A stretch of 64,000 bases of DNA. It comes from Psychrobacter alimentarius. GTDB taxonomy: Bacteria > Pseudomonadota > Gammaproteobacteria > Pseudomonadales > Moraxellaceae. The stretch is taken from contig NZ_CP014945.1 in the NCBI RefSeq assembly GCF_001606025.1, forward strand, positions 2,604,001 to 2,668,000, in the 5' to 3' direction. Below, piece by piece: positions 44,557 through 55,112 of the stretch. A program made the position numbers and the translations under genes. Every line of letters starts with the position of its first letter. Position 1 is the stretch's first letter. The notes below the pieces were generated by a model that saw only the letters and a program-made list of their open reading frames with translations, was not told the DNA's origin and made no database searches.

Positions 44557-46644
44557 TTAACTCGCAAGCTTAATCGTGGTGCTCGGCTCTTCTAAATAAT
44601 AACCTTGTAGATAGCGCGCACCCACACTCCATGCAACGGACATCGTTGCTGCATCTTCAATATAAGGCATGAGTACATCAACCTTGACCTCATTGGTACG
44701 ACCAATAAGAGATTTGACCGCTTCTAAGTTTTCCGCCGACTCAATACCTTCTACATAGTTATGAGCCAAACGTACCATATCAGGCTGCACAAAGCTGACA
44801 ATTTCTACCGACTTAGCAGAAGAACCAAAATTATTGATGCCAATCTGACAACCAACTTGATTTAGAGCGATGAACTGATTTTTTGCTAAGGTCAAATGGT
44901 CTGAGATATCGTTTTCACCAAACTGTATGGTCAGCATACCAGAAGCACCTCCTACTGCTTTTATAAGTTGACTCACAATATCCGGTAACTTCTTATCGAT
45001 TAAAGATGCACTAGTCAATTGTATAAGCAATCTGGCTTGAGAACTGACTTTGCGAATATCATTGATTTTTTTGCAAGCATTGATCAATACCCAGCGATCT
45101 ATTTTTTCGAGCAATTTGTGTGACTTGGCAACGGCCATGAATTGGTCAGGGGTCAATACTGTATTGTCTGCATCTGCTAATGGCAGACGTAGGTATACTT
45201 CAAAAAAGTCACTGCGATCATGATTGATGTCATATATTGGCTGGAACGACAGCTCAAAGCGGTTGTTGGCAATGGCATCAATCAATGACTCAGCTAGGGC
45301 ATGATCGTCACTATTGGCATGCTCGCTTGGATCGTACAGATGATACGTACCACCATGATTGGAAGTTTCTATCATGATTTGACTAATTGCATGTATCGCA
45401 CGTTCTAGTAAGATAGTAGGCTCTGCAGTATTTCTTTCTATCTTGGTAATACCAATACTGACGGTGGTACTGATCGTACGCTTATCTACTTCAATCAGCA
45501 TATCGCCAATTCGAGAACCGATATTTTCTGCCAGAGCTTCTAACTCTGACGTTGTTTTATTCTCTACCAATATAGTAAAAGCGGTATCGCTAAAACGACT
45601 CACATATCCATCTGATACCATCTCATCCAATGTATAAGCCACCTGTTTGACGGTCGCATCGATACCTTGCAATCCCAAACTGCTACTAATTTTACCGACA
45701 TTATCCAGCTGAACATACAATAACGCTGCGGTCAGTAACCCTTGCTGTGCCTGCTGGTATACGATTTCTATTTGCTCTTCAAAACCACGGCGGTTATCAA
45801 TCCCAGTCAAACTGTCCTGACGTTCAGCTGCTGCTAAACGCTTAGCCACTTCTGCACTATTATTGTGGTTTTGTTGGATAATAACCTGAGTCACAGGCTC
45901 GCCTTCTAAAGTCGCTGCCGCCAGCTGCAACTTTGCTTCAAAGGTGCTACCATCTGTACGTACACTTTCAAACTTAAACTCTACTTCTTGCCGACTGCCT
46001 TTATCAAATTGACGTAAAAATTGCTTAAAACCTTTAACGTTATCGCCGCCTGCAATCAGATCAATAATGGGCACACCGATGGCCTCACTCATTGAATTAA
46101 AGCCAAAAAGCTGAAGATAAGGGTCGTTAGCGAAAATATGAACCCCTTGGTCGATATAAGCAACCGCACTTTTAGAATTTTTGATCAATACATTGGCGCG
46201 CTGCTCCGCTTCAGAGATGACATGCCGTAAATTTTTGAGTTCGCGGCGACTGCGCAAATTATCGTGCTGCAAACAAATAGACATCACCACTGCCATTTCT
46301 TGATCAGCTCGCAGCGCTTTCACCATGATGCCACTGATAACGCTAGGCAAACCTTGCTCGTTATTGGCTGTCGCTGACACCTCTTCGGTCAGTAGGCAAA
46401 TCATGGGCAGATCTACGCCTTGCTCTTGGATGATGCCTACCGCATCCGTAAAGCTCATATCATAAGCTTTACCGAATACCAAAGTGTCCCAAGGCTGCCG
46501 TAACGCCTTCAAAAACTCCTCTTTGTCATCCAAAAATCCCAAATTTACGGTATCATAATACCCCTCTAGTAAACTTACGAGACGTTCAGCATAAAGCTGG
46601 TCATCATCGATGACTAATAGATTTAAGATGGATTGAGTTCGCAT
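44557..46644 (-). CDS. fimX: FimX-like degenerate GGDEF/EAL protein with receiver and PAS regions
   Basis: A 695-residue multidomain protein: a receiver-like N-terminus (LNLLVIDDDQLYAERLVSLL), a PAS region near residues 160-280, a GGDEF domain around 280-430 and an EAL domain from about 450 to the end. The GGDEF motif is replaced by RFSDTAF near residue 350, so no cyclase activity is expected. The EAL motif reads EVY near residue 480, so phosphodiesterase activity is also unlikely. This pattern is that of FimX, a c-di-GMP receptor for type IV pilus assembly in Pseudomonas and Acinetobacter relatives, and gene position near epmB and efp fits. The ATG at 46644 is used; a longer start at 46680 is possible. 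Confidence 0.82.
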   Translation of the reverse strand: MRTQSILNLLVIDDDQLYAERLVSLLEGYYDTVNLGFLDDKEEFLKALRQPWDTLVFGKAYDMSFTDAVGIIQEQGVDLPMICLLTEEVSATANNEQGLPSVISGIMVKALRADQEMAVVMSICLQHDNLRSRRELKNLRHVISEAEQRANVLIKNSKSAVAYIDQGVHIFANDPYLQLFGFNSMSEAIGVPIIDLIAGGDNVKGFKQFLRQFDKGSRQEVEFKFESVRTDGSTFEAKLQLAAATLEGEPVTQVIIQQNHNNSAEVAKRLAAAERQDSLTGIDNRRGFEEQIEIVYQQAQQGLLTAALLYVQLDNVGKISSSLGLQGIDATVKQVAYTLDEMVSDGYVSRFSDTAFTILVENKTTSELEALAENIGSRIGDMLIEVDKRTISTTVSIGITKIERNTAEPTILLERAIHAISQIMIETSNHGGTYHLYDPSEHANSDDHALAESLIDAIANNRFELSFQPIYDINHDRSDFFEVYLRLPLADADNTVLTPDQFMAVAKSHKLLEKIDRWVLINACKKINDIRKVSSQARLLIQLTSASLIDKKLPDIVSQLIKAVGGASGMLTIQFGENDISDHLTLAKNQFIALNQVGCQIGINNFGSSAKSVEIVSFVQPDMVRLAHNYVEGIESAENLEAVKSLIGRTNEVKVDVLMPYIEDAATMSVAWSVGARYLQGYYLEEPSTTIKLAS

Positions 46645-46976
46645 AAAGAAGCCTTTTGAATCTTGTGATGTTATTTTCATATCGGACGTTAGATACCATA
46701 CACCTTTTCCAAAAATACAATCATATAGAGCGTACTATCAAGAATGGGCTTAGCGGCTTTTATGATTCTGATATTCTTTTTGATTTAAAATGTCAGGCTC
46801 AGGAGCCAAAGGTATCACATAGATTAGGGTAACCATCATCGTCATTATAGACAATAATCTAATGGGTTGCAGGTTAACTTACCCGCTTCATTGTTTAGTC
46901 AGACTATTTAAACAAAAATATAAGTAATAATTTTTACACATGTCTGCGTCTCTATTTTTATGATAAAACAAGCCAA
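46645..46976. other. Intergenic region upstream of fimX
   Basis: About 330 bp between the end of the 612-residue gene and the fimX start. It is A+T rich on its upstream side and should hold the fimX promoter. No repeat, terminator hairpin or small gene was recognised. Confidence 0.4.
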
Positions 46977-48815
46977 TTATATTTTTACTATCTCATACTG
47001 GCTAAATTCATCCGTGAATAATACTCTTTTTTCCAAACGCAAAGGCGTTTGTTTATTGTTGATACGCATCGTTACTCTGTCATTCGGCTGGAAATAAGCG
47101 GTTGGCACTATTAGTGTACCTGCCGTTTGCAGCTGCTCATCCCCACCAAGGATAAATGCTGGTACAAAATGTTGACTGCGTGTTTCTCTGCCTTCCAAAC
47201 GTATGCCGCAAGCAACGACTGCATGTCCAAGCACCTGCCACTCAACTTCTAGGTTTTTGTCCTCAGGATTCAACCAGCGTGCCACGCCTATTGACCAATC
47301 AGTTGACGCACTTATATCAGAACGACAAATTAAAAAAAGACTCATAGTAGATACTAATAGCGGTGCTGTCATCGTCCACTTAGGGTCAACAATGCCTAGA
47401 TCAACGCCTTCTCGATTGGGCAACTTTTTAAGCTGGGCAATGCCACTATCTGTCACTATCTCGCCATAGTTTGATATGGTGTCTTTATTTGATATAGCTT
47501 CTTTATTCGTCGCCTGCGAATGATCTGCTGGGGATACCAATTGCAATCTGCGAAATAAAGACGTGTCACTATTACTTAAAATCTCGTGAATGACGGTTTC
47601 ATCGCCACCCCGCTTATGCTTGCCTGTCTCATAGCGAGGGCGCTGCTCCTCTGGCAAATCATTCACAGCAATCAGATTGGCAAAACTTTGTGAACCACTA
47701 ACGCGATAATGAATATTATTGAAGCCTGTGATTAGTACAGCCTCTTTTTTGATAACATATTTGGTCGCTGGTGTGAGCGGTGTTTGCAAATATCGATACC
47801 TCATTGTCATCGATAGTTTATTTAACAAATAGCATTCAGCGCCTTCACTACCCTCTACAATCAAAGCTTGCACGCGTGCTTCAAAATACGCGAGCAATGG
47901 TCCAAGCTCTATAAACAAGCAATGATGGTGATCTTCATAAGGATTGATATCAGAGTTGGCCGTTAAATAGGCAGGCGGCTTATCACTATGTAAATCAACG
48001 AATACCCGTGTCTCAGTTTTTGGCTCTATCGTTGCAACAATATATTTGCCCCATTCAGGCAATAAGCGTTGGACAAGCAAAACAGTCTGGCGTTGCATGG
48101 CACGCATATTTAACAAACTGTGCAGACAAATTTGACAATACAATTGATGTATATTACTGGTGCGCAAACTGCCTGTAGTCTCAATATGATTGACAGTCAA
48201 CACGTGATGTTGATGAGCAAGAGCATATAACCGATTAATTTTGTACCACAAATAAGGTGATGGTTTTTGATAACAGATCACCTCTTCGCCCAGTAATTTT
48301 TGGTACATTAACAACGTCTGATAAATAGCTATAGCAAGCAATACCGATGAATCATTATTCACCTTAAAATAGCGTTTCCAGACTCTGCTAGAAGGAGGCT
48401 TCTTCCGGTTTTGTAGCAATGCTTGCTTATCATGTATCACTCTGTCATAAGCCATAATAATGAGATAATATAATGACTTTACCTGAGCCATATGAGACAA
48501 CTGCACGTCATTTAGCGCGCCAATCTCATAAATATAGTGTTGTCTTAGCGTGGCAATGAGTTGATCTGAAGCATCTATCACTTGCGCTAATAGTTTGAGA
48601 CGTTGCTGCTCCTTGATATTGACCTCACGTAATACGGTGAGTATCTTTCCTAGTTGTTCTGCTTGCTGTATAGGCGTTTGAGAAGGCAAAGTTGCCAACA
48701 GTTTGAGCAAATAGTGCTCTTGACCATTGGCCGATTGACTCATAGAAGGTGGCTGCGCTTGAGAAATGGACTTTTTAGAAGACAGATATTCTTGAAACGT
48801 TGATAAAGTTATCAT
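46977..48815 (-). CDS. Large uncharacterised protein beside fimX
   Basis: A 612-residue soluble protein that I do not recognise by family. The N-terminal 300 residues are helix-rich (ending with segments like LHSLLNMRAMQRQTVLLVQRL). The C-terminal 150 residues, with RSDISASTDWSIGVARWLN, then LEVEWQVLGHAVVACGIRLE and ending LEKRVLFTDEFSQYEIVKI, look like a beta-rich module of the PilZ-like kind, but no RxxxR plus D-x-S-x-x-G signature is convincing. A large protein of this layout next to fimX and epmB recurs in relatives as I remember them, which hints at a shared c-di-GMP or pilus role. A low-complexity Asn/Ser stretch near 440 (NKEAISNKDTISN) marks a linker. Confidence 0.65.
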   Translation of the reverse strand: MITLSTFQEYLSSKKSISQAQPPSMSQSANGQEHYLLKLLATLPSQTPIQQAEQLGKILTVLREVNIKEQQRLKLLAQVIDASDQLIATLRQHYIYEIGALNDVQLSHMAQVKSLYYLIIMAYDRVIHDKQALLQNRKKPPSSRVWKRYFKVNNDSSVLLAIAIYQTLLMYQKLLGEEVICYQKPSPYLWYKINRLYALAHQHHVLTVNHIETTGSLRTSNIHQLYCQICLHSLLNMRAMQRQTVLLVQRLLPEWGKYIVATIEPKTETRVFVDLHSDKPPAYLTANSDINPYEDHHHCLFIELGPLLAYFEARVQALIVEGSEGAECYLLNKLSMTMRYRYLQTPLTPATKYVIKKEAVLITGFNNIHYRVSGSQSFANLIAVNDLPEEQRPRYETGKHKRGGDETVIHEILSNSDTSLFRRLQLVSPADHSQATNKEAISNKDTISNYGEIVTDSGIAQLKKLPNREGVDLGIVDPKWTMTAPLLVSTMSLFLICRSDISASTDWSIGVARWLNPEDKNLEVEWQVLGHAVVACGIRLEGRETRSQHFVPAFILGGDEQLQTAGTLIVPTAYFQPNDRVTMRINNKQTPLRLEKRVLFTDEFSQYEIVKI

Positions 48816-49162
48816 CGGTATTCCTAAGAACTAGGGTATGGCCTCATTTTTTCCATAAAATAAGACAGATTTTAATCGAACCTCAATAGGATCGCAGACA
48901 GTATCTGCGTATCATCCAATACCTAACACTATTTTACTTGTCACAAACCGAGCTGGTTTTGGCTGGATAAAATGAGCGTCTATATCTGATCACCCCTAAA
49001 TATCCTACGTTAAAACCATCAAAAACACCTGCCAGCCAACCTTTATAAATCACATATAAAACTGATAATTAAAATAGAAAATGCATTCAAAAACAATGAC
49101 TCTCCTACGCTACCACAATCATTATTTTTTTATACGTTTTTTAATAAACTACCGTGTTTATA
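48816..49162. other. Intergenic region between epmB and the large uncharacterised gene
   Basis: This 347-bp gap lies between two minus-strand genes. No terminator, repeat or RNA gene was found by eye. It probably includes the promoter of the 612-residue protein gene. Confidence 0.4.
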
Positions 49163-50170
49163 TTACGATCTATTGTAAATATCGATTGGCACCTTAAAGC
49201 GTCTATTTGGTAGCTCTCTGACCAACTTTGGTACAAGATAACCTGGTAGCACTGCTAGCAGCGACCAATAAAGCTCAACTGCCGTCTGCTCGTCACTATC
49301 AAAGTGAGCCGCGCCAGCAACTTTGTCTAGTACATGCAGATAATAAGGCAAAACACCTGCGGAAAACAAACGTTGACTTAATTTTTTTTGTACCTCGATG
49401 CTATCATTAATTCCTGCTAATAAGACCGCTTGGTTTAATAAAGTAATTCCTGCGCTACGAGCGCGTTGCAACTGCTCCGAGGTAAATGCATCAATTTCAT
49501 TGGCATGGTTACAATGAATCACCATCACAATATGGCAGCGACTTTGGGACAACCTTTCTAATAATGCTTCATCTAGGCGGGCTGGAATCACCAACGGTAA
49601 GCGAGTATGTAGCCGAATGGTGGTCAATTGCGGTATGGACTCTAGCGTATCTAACCAAGCGAATAAACGCCTGTTTGTGACGTTTAATGGATCCCCACCA
49701 CTCAAAATTACCTCATTAATGTCAGGATGTGCCGTGATATAGTTGACGATGTTTTCTTTTGCATCCGCTGTGGGCATATTGGCACTATAGTCAAAATGTT
49801 GGCGGAAGCAATAACGACAATGAATCGCACAAGCACCCGTAATGGTCAATAACACCCTTGACTGGTATTTATGTAGCATACCTTTGACTGGGTTTTGCGT
49901 ATTTTCACTTAGTGGGTCAGCCACATAGCCTGTTACGTTTATTTGCTCCTGCTTATTTGGCAATACTTGTTTTAATAAAGGATCATTGCGATCACCAACT
50001 TTCATTTTTGCCACAAAATCACGCGGCACGCGCAGCTCAAAATGCTTAGGCATATAGACATCTGCACGTAATGATTCGAGCTTTAAGAGATGTAATAGCT
50101 CGTCGATGGACGTAATGGCTTCGGATAATTGCGTTTGCCAGTTTTTTTGTGTGATTAAATGGTTTATCAT
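49163..50170 (-). CDS. epmB: EF-P lysine 2,3-aminomutase EpmB
   Basis: Radical SAM enzyme that turns L-alpha-lysine into (R)-beta-lysine for modification of elongation factor P. The [4Fe-4S]-SAM motif is Cys114-x3-Cys118-x2-Cys121 in CAIHCRYCFRQHF. Other marks of the family are GGDPLNVTNRRLFAWLDTLE near residue 160, HTRLPLVIPARLD, and AGAAHFDSDE near the C-terminus. The length of 335 residues is normal. It is divergent from efp, 157 bp away, which is the usual arrangement. EpmA, the ligase that attaches beta-lysine, is not in this window. Confidence 0.92.
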   Translation of the reverse strand: MINHLITQKNWQTQLSEAITSIDELLHLLKLESLRADVYMPKHFELRVPRDFVAKMKVGDRNDPLLKQVLPNKQEQINVTGYVADPLSENTQNPVKGMLHKYQSRVLLTITGACAIHCRYCFRQHFDYSANMPTADAKENIVNYITAHPDINEVILSGGDPLNVTNRRLFAWLDTLESIPQLTTIRLHTRLPLVIPARLDEALLERLSQSRCHIVMVIHCNHANEIDAFTSEQLQRARSAGITLLNQAVLLAGINDSIEVQKKLSQRLFSAGVLPYYLHVLDKVAGAAHFDSDEQTAVELYWSLLAVLPGYLVPKLVRELPNRRFKVPIDIYNRS

Positions 50171-50327
50171 GACAGCCTACTATCTGTGCCTAAAAGGCGG
50201 TATTATACGCCCTTAAGGTGTACCCTATCAAAGTATACCCGTTACCCTTTAAGCACTTGGCGTAACAGCAGCTTTTTGTACAGTAAGCGCTACTTATTAT
50301 CATATTTACAACCCCTAGGAGTCTCTT

Positions 50328-50900
50328 GTGGCAAGTTTTTCTACTAATGAATTTAAAGCTGGTCTAAAAGTTATGCTCGATGGCAATCCGTGCGCCATTC
50401 TTGAAAACGAGTTTGTCAAACCTGGTAAAGGTCAAGCCTTTAACCGCGTCAAGTTGCGTAATCTTCGTAGTGGTAAAGTGTTGGAGCAAACGTTCAAATC
50501 AGGTGACAGCTTAGAAGCCGCTGATGTGATGGATACGGAAATGAACTATCTATATAACGATGGTGAGTTTTGGCACTTCATGCACCCTGAAAGCTTTGAG
50601 CAAATCCAAGCGGATAAAAGTGCCATTGGTGATGCCCCACAATGGCTAAAAGAGAACAGTAATGCATTATGTACCATTACTTTGTTCAATGGCGCGCCTT
50701 TGTCAGTCACCCCGCCTAACTTTGTTGAGCTACAAATCACTGAAACCGATCCTGGTGTACGCGGTGATACCTCAGGCGGCGGCGGTAAACCTGCTAAGCT
50801 AGAGACGGGTGCTGTGGTACGTGTACCATTATTTGTGCAGCAAGGTGAAGTGGTACGTGTTGATACCCGTACTGGTGACTACCAAACTCGTGTCAACTAA
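50328..50900 (+). CDS. efp: Translation elongation factor P
   Basis: EF-P relieves ribosome stalling at proline stretches. The three-domain layout is complete in 190 residues. The modified residue is Lys34 in VKPGKGQAF, in a loop that is exactly as in beta-lysylated EF-P proteins. The C-terminal domain contains [16 protein letters not shown] and ends with [13 protein letters not shown]. The start is GTG at 50328 after TAGGAG. The divergent epmB gene next to it supports beta-lysylation in this organism. An intrinsic terminator follows at 51044-51084. Confidence 0.96.
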   Translation: MASFSTNEFKAGLKVMLDGNPCAILENEFVKPGKGQAFNRVKLRNLRSGKVLEQTFKSGDSLEAADVMDTEMNYLYNDGEFWHFMHPESFEQIQADKSAIGDAPQWLKENSNALCTITLFNGAPLSVTPPNFVELQITETDPGVRGDTSGGGGKPAKLETGAVVRVPLFVQQGEVVRVDTRTGDYQTRVN

Positions 50901-51043
50901 GTATTTATAGAGCCCAGCGTCTATCAAGCTTAATATCTACAAAAGAATAGATAGCGGTCAAAACATTGTTTCAAGAGCATCGTTTTGAGAGCATTGTCTC
51001 AAAACCATTGATTTCTATAAGACAGTCACTATTTATTTTTCCA

Positions 51044-51084
51044 TAAAAAAGCTGAGCCCCTTATAAAGTGGTTCAGCTTTTTTG
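51044..51084. terminator. Intrinsic terminator after efp
   Basis: AAAAAAGCTGAGCC pairs with GGTTCAGCTTTTTT (one G-T pair) around an 11-base loop and is followed by T residues. It lies 140 bp past efp and can also serve the minus-strand histidine kinase gene. Confidence 0.8.
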
Positions 51085-51191
51085 TATTTGCAATGATCAT
51101 CACTGCAGTGTTTATAAATACTCTATAGCAGCCAACAGAATCATCTTATGATATACGTTTGCAGCTCTCATCATTAGCTAATGTTAAAACA

Positions 51192-52940
51192 TTATTCTTC
51201 TTCGTCTTCATCTAGCTGCTTTTGGATAAGCCAATACTGGACCAATGCATTGAGCTGTTCTTGTTTAAAAGGTTTGGTACAGTAATCTTGCATACCAACC
51301 TTTAAGTACTTTTCGCGTTCACCATCCATCGCATTGGCAGTCAAAGCAATGATAGGCGGCAGTGACTTAGGATCATACAGCTCATGCAGTTTGATGGTGG
51401 CCTGTACACCATCCAAGATAGGCATATGATGATCCATCAAAATCACATCATAACGGTTAGGGAATAAAGCAAACATATCAATAGCTTGCTGTCCATCCGT
51501 GACATGTGTGACCATATGCCCACTATTGGTCAAGGCTTTTTTGGCGATAATGGCATTCACTGTATCATCCTCTACCAATAAGATATGACCAGCTCGTTCA
51601 TGACTGGGCTCAATCAAGGTAAAGTCGTTTGACGCTTGCCACGTCTCGTACTGGTTTGCACTTATGATAGTCAAAGGCAGCAAGACACTAAATGTAGTCC
51701 CCACACCAACTTCACTATCTACCTCGATGTAACCACCCATTAAGCCGACTAAAGACTTACAGACAGAGAGTCCAAGACCAGTTCCACCATAAAGACGATG
51801 TGTGAACTTATTTGCTTGATCATAGGCATCAAATATTGCTTCTAACGAATCTGCTTTGATCCCAACACCCGTATCTTTTACTTCAATACACAGTGTCATG
51901 ACATCGTCGGAGTCCGTGTTTGTATCTATGTCTTCATCATTGCAGTTTGACAAATGCTTAACATCGATACTCACGCGCCCACCTTCACGCGTAAACTTAA
52001 TTGCGTTATTGACAAGATTCGCCAAGATTTGTTTCAGACGAACAGGGTCTCCCTTTATATAAGGCGATAACGACTCGGTGTAATGATAATCTAACACCAA
52101 TCCGCGTTGACGTGCTTTGATCGCAAAGAGACTGACAACTTCATTGCATAAAGCTGATAAATTGATGGGAATAGAATCAATGGTCATTTTTCCAGACTCT
52201 ACCTTTGATAAGTCTAGGATGCCATTAATAATGGACATCAAGTGTTCATTAGACACTTTGATATTATTGATATATTCCTGCTGTTCACTGCTAAGATCCG
52301 TGTCCCCTAGCATTTCCACCATACCGATAATACCGTTCATCGGTGTACGGATTTCATGGCTCATATTGGCCAAAAAGTCTGATTTCATCTCATTGGCACG
52401 TTTGGCATCACGCTGCTTGTCCTGTAGTTGCAAGGCATCTGCAGCTATCATTGCAAATTGAGCCAATATCTTTGCCTGTTGTTCGTCAAAGCTATAATTA
52501 GGCTTCGTATCCATTACGCATAAAGAACCTAAACGATAGGTAATATTATCTTCATGCAAAATAATGGGCGCGCCAGCATAAAATCGTAAATAAGGCGTTT
52601 CTGTCACCAATGGATTTTGGCTAAAACGACTGTCTTGAGCCAAATCTGGCACAATAAAGACTTCATCAGACAGCATCGTATAGTTACAAATAGATATCTC
52701 ACGTGGTGTCCGGCAAATACCCCCAAGTCCATGAGCTGATTTTAGATACTGCGTCTCCTCATCCATGAAGGCAATAGTAATGATAGGCATATCAAAAAAC
52801 AGCCCTGCAAGATCAACAAGGCGTCTAAATGCTGGCTCATCATTATCATTGAGCACTTGGTATTTTTTCAGCTTATTGATACGCTCTGCCTCATCTACCG
52901 CCACTGGGTAACTGTGTCTAGGTGAGTTAAGTATAGACAA
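51192..52940 (-). CDS. Soluble hybrid histidine kinase (GAF-HisKA-HATPase-REC)
   Basis: A 582-residue hybrid sensor kinase without membrane segments. A GAF domain covers residues about 25-170 ([35 protein letters not shown]). The phosphorylated histidine is His195 in [14 protein letters not shown]. ATPase boxes follow: NLVNNAIKF (N), DTGVGI (G1), GGTGLGLSV (G2). A receiver domain at the C-terminus has [12 protein letters not shown], the phospho-acceptor Asp in VILMDHHMP near residue 506, and a conserved Lys in CTKPF. There is no HPt domain, so the phosphate must go elsewhere. The trigger ligand is unknown. An acidic tail ends the protein. Confidence 0.9.
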   Translation of the reverse strand: MSILNSPRHSYPVAVDEAERINKLKKYQVLNDNDEPAFRRLVDLAGLFFDMPIITIAFMDEETQYLKSAHGLGGICRTPREISICNYTMLSDEVFIVPDLAQDSRFSQNPLVTETPYLRFYAGAPIILHEDNITYRLGSLCVMDTKPNYSFDEQQAKILAQFAMIAADALQLQDKQRDAKRANEMKSDFLANMSHEIRTPMNGIIGMVEMLGDTDLSSEQQEYINNIKVSNEHLMSIINGILDLSKVESGKMTIDSIPINLSALCNEVVSLFAIKARQRGLVLDYHYTESLSPYIKGDPVRLKQILANLVNNAIKFTREGGRVSIDVKHLSNCNDEDIDTNTDSDDVMTLCIEVKDTGVGIKADSLEAIFDAYDQANKFTHRLYGGTGLGLSVCKSLVGLMGGYIEVDSEVGVGTTFSVLLPLTIISANQYETWQASNDFTLIEPSHERAGHILLVEDDTVNAIIAKKALTNSGHMVTHVTDGQQAIDMFALFPNRYDVILMDHHMPILDGVQATIKLHELYDPKSLPPIIALTANAMDGEREKYLKVGMQDYCTKPFKQEQLNALVQYWLIQKQLDEDEEE

Positions 52941-52961
52941 GATAGACTCCCTTAAATAATA

Positions 52962-53843
52962 TCAGACACCCGATTTTATGTTTGCCTGTGCTATCAGCAA
53001 TTGTAATGCTTCGCTTACCATTATCATCGCTACCACCGATGTGACAACCACTGCTGAGCCATAACCACCGCAGTGCAGTCCACCTGTCTGACAGCTCTTA
53101 TCCACGCGAGGGGGCTCTGTAGAATAAACACATTTGATACCGAATTTTTCTTTTAGCGTACTGTTGATACCTTTTTCGTGACGTAGCTTGTTACGTAGTT
53201 TGGCCAGTAATGGATCTTGATAACTCTCGCGTAGATCACTGACTCTAATTTGACTTGGGTCAATTTTACCACCTGCTCCACCTGCACAAACCAGCTTGAG
53301 CTTATTAAAACGGCAATGAAGGGCAATGGCCAATTTAGCATTCATATCGTCTACACAGTCTAACACCACAATAGGCTTACCCTGAGCAGCAGCTGTTTTT
53401 GCGTCTTGACGGCTTGGCAATAGCGTTTCTACATTATCTACTGTCAAGAAGTCATCTATTAAATTTAAGGTCACTTTAGGATTGATCTCGCGCATACGTG
53501 ATGCCATCGCTGCAATTTTACTTTGGCCAAAGGTACTGTCCAATGCTGGTAGCTGCCGATTAACGTTTGAGGCGACCAATACGTCCAAATCAATTAGAGT
53601 AATAGTACCTACTGCCGTTCGAGCCAAGGCTTCTGCTGCCCAAGTACCGACCCCTCCTACACCAATAATATAAACATGGGAGGCTGCAAATGTATCAACT
53701 GACGACTGTCCATAAAGCGTTTTTGTGCCCTGAAAACGACGCTCATATTGATCACTGTTGGCTTCACCAACTTCTTCTATAACGGCATTCTCAGTGGCAA
53801 CAGGCACTGTCAGTAATGGCTCAAATTGTCGTGTTTCACTCAT
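52962..53843 (-). CDS. tcdA: tRNA threonylcarbamoyladenosine dehydratase TcdA
   Basis: E1/ThiF-like ATP-dependent enzyme (formerly CsdL) that cyclises t6A37 of tRNA to ct6A. The ATP-binding glycine-rich loop is IIGVGGVGTWAAEALART near residue 60, with LIDLDVLVASNVNRQLPA following it; the segment LDCVDDMNAKLAIALHCRF and the cysteine in LVCAGGAGGKIDP are typical of the family. The ATG at 53843 is preferred; a longer TTG start at 53909 would add 22 residues. The length of 293 residues is slightly more than the E. coli protein because of an N-terminal acidic extension. Confidence 0.9.
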   Translation of the reverse strand: MSETRQFEPLLTVPVATENAVIEEVGEANSDQYERRFQGTKTLYGQSSVDTFAASHVYIIGVGGVGTWAAEALARTAVGTITLIDLDVLVASNVNRQLPALDSTFGQSKIAAMASRMREINPKVTLNLIDDFLTVDNVETLLPSRQDAKTAAAQGKPIVVLDCVDDMNAKLAIALHCRFNKLKLVCAGGAGGKIDPSQIRVSDLRESYQDPLLAKLRNKLRHEKGINSTLKEKFGIKCVYSTEPPRVDKSCQTGGLHCGGYGSAVVVTSVVAMIMVSEALQLLIAQANIKSGV

Positions 53844-53928
53844 ACCAATTATATACTCTCTTATGTTAACGCAGTTATTCTTTACAATTACTTTAACGAT
53901 TAACGACAACCATTAATAGTACTATCAC

Positions 53929-54945
53929 TCATTTTGGATAATTCCATGTCATTTGTAAAGCTGCACAACTGTTATACCATAACTGCTTAGCAAGCACATC
54001 AGATGAAATATCGAGTAACTCACTTAAGCTTTTTAGTACCCATGGTAGGTTACTCGGTACATTTCTATCTTGAATAGGTGCACTACTGTCTTTTTGCTGT
54101 AAGCCTTGCTCAAGTGTTGATGAGTCTTTTATCGTTGTCCGGCACATAACAGGTATCATATCTGGACAATCTGTCTCAATCACCAAACACTCAATACCAT
54201 ACTCTTGAACAGCAGCTTGAATTGCTGAGCGCAATTTTTTGGCGTTAGGATTGGTTACCTGTCCCGTCACACCAAGTTTAAAGCCCAGTTTTACAAATGC
54301 TTTTGCTTCTTGTACACCGCCACTAAAACTATGGGCGATGCCACCAAATTTATGGGCGTTATAATCATGCGCTTTTAATATCGCCAATGCTTCTGCGTGT
54401 GCCTTACGAATGTGCAACATCACTGGTAACTGATGTGCTACTGCGATATCCAATTGCGCTTTAAAAAACCGCTCCTGCTTGGCGAACACCTCTGGCACCT
54501 TCATGGCCGCGGTAAACGTATCTAACCCAATCTCCCCAATCGCTATGGGTCGATCTTTAGCAATCATTTTTGCCATATCTTCGAGGTGGGCATCGCTATG
54601 CTGCTCAATATAAAAAGGATGCAAGCCCAAAGCAATATAAATATTGGTACTTGCCTCATCTTGACTAACGTCTTGTTGCATAGAGTGCGGTGATAGCGTT
54701 TTGATCTGCTCTTTATTATTCGATTGATTACTATAGCGTTGTCTGGTCTTGTACATACGTTCAAAATGCTGATACAAGTAGCCGACCAATATCAAATGCT
54801 GGACGCCATTCTTATAAGCTTTTTGTGTGAGCAGCGCCCTATCCTCATCAAACACTGGTGCATCAAAATGTGTATGAGTATCAATTAGTGGATAGAGACT
54901 AGATTCATTCATTTTAGACATAGTAGAAAAACCTACAAGAGTCAT
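53929..54945 (-). CDS. TatD family hydrolase
   Basis: Metal-dependent hydrolase of the TatD/YjjV group, related to DNases that trim 3' ends. Metal ligands are in LIDTHTHFDAP near residue 20, in AIGEIGLDTF, in QLPVMLHIRKAHAEAL and in GGIAHSFSGG; the final acidic residue lies in CLVIETDCPDMIP. At 338 residues it is longer than the usual 260 because of two insertions, one after the first strand (QSNNKEQIKT region) and one before the last helices. GGAG lies seven bases before the ATG at 54945. It follows the tcdA gene by 86 bp. Confidence 0.86.
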   Translation of the reverse strand: MTLVGFSTMSKMNESSLYPLIDTHTHFDAPVFDEDRALLTQKAYKNGVQHLILVGYLYQHFERMYKTRQRYSNQSNNKEQIKTLSPHSMQQDVSQDEASTNIYIALGLHPFYIEQHSDAHLEDMAKMIAKDRPIAIGEIGLDTFTAAMKVPEVFAKQERFFKAQLDIAVAHQLPVMLHIRKAHAEALAILKAHDYNAHKFGGIAHSFSGGVQEAKAFVKLGFKLGVTGQVTNPNAKKLRSAIQAAVQEYGIECLVIETDCPDMIPVMCRTTIKDSSTLEQGLQQKDSSAPIQDRNVPSNLPWVLKSLSELLDISSDVLAKQLWYNSCAALQMTWNYPK

Positions 54946-55112
54946 TCATAGACTCCAAATTTTTATTTTTTAATCGAATACTTCATTATTTATTATCTTT
55001 TAGAAACATTAAATAGAAAACTATCTATAAATAATTATTTTATTATCAATAAAATATATTTTTACAAACAAAAACAAATGGCTACCTATTTTTAGCAGTA
55101 TATCGCAATTAT

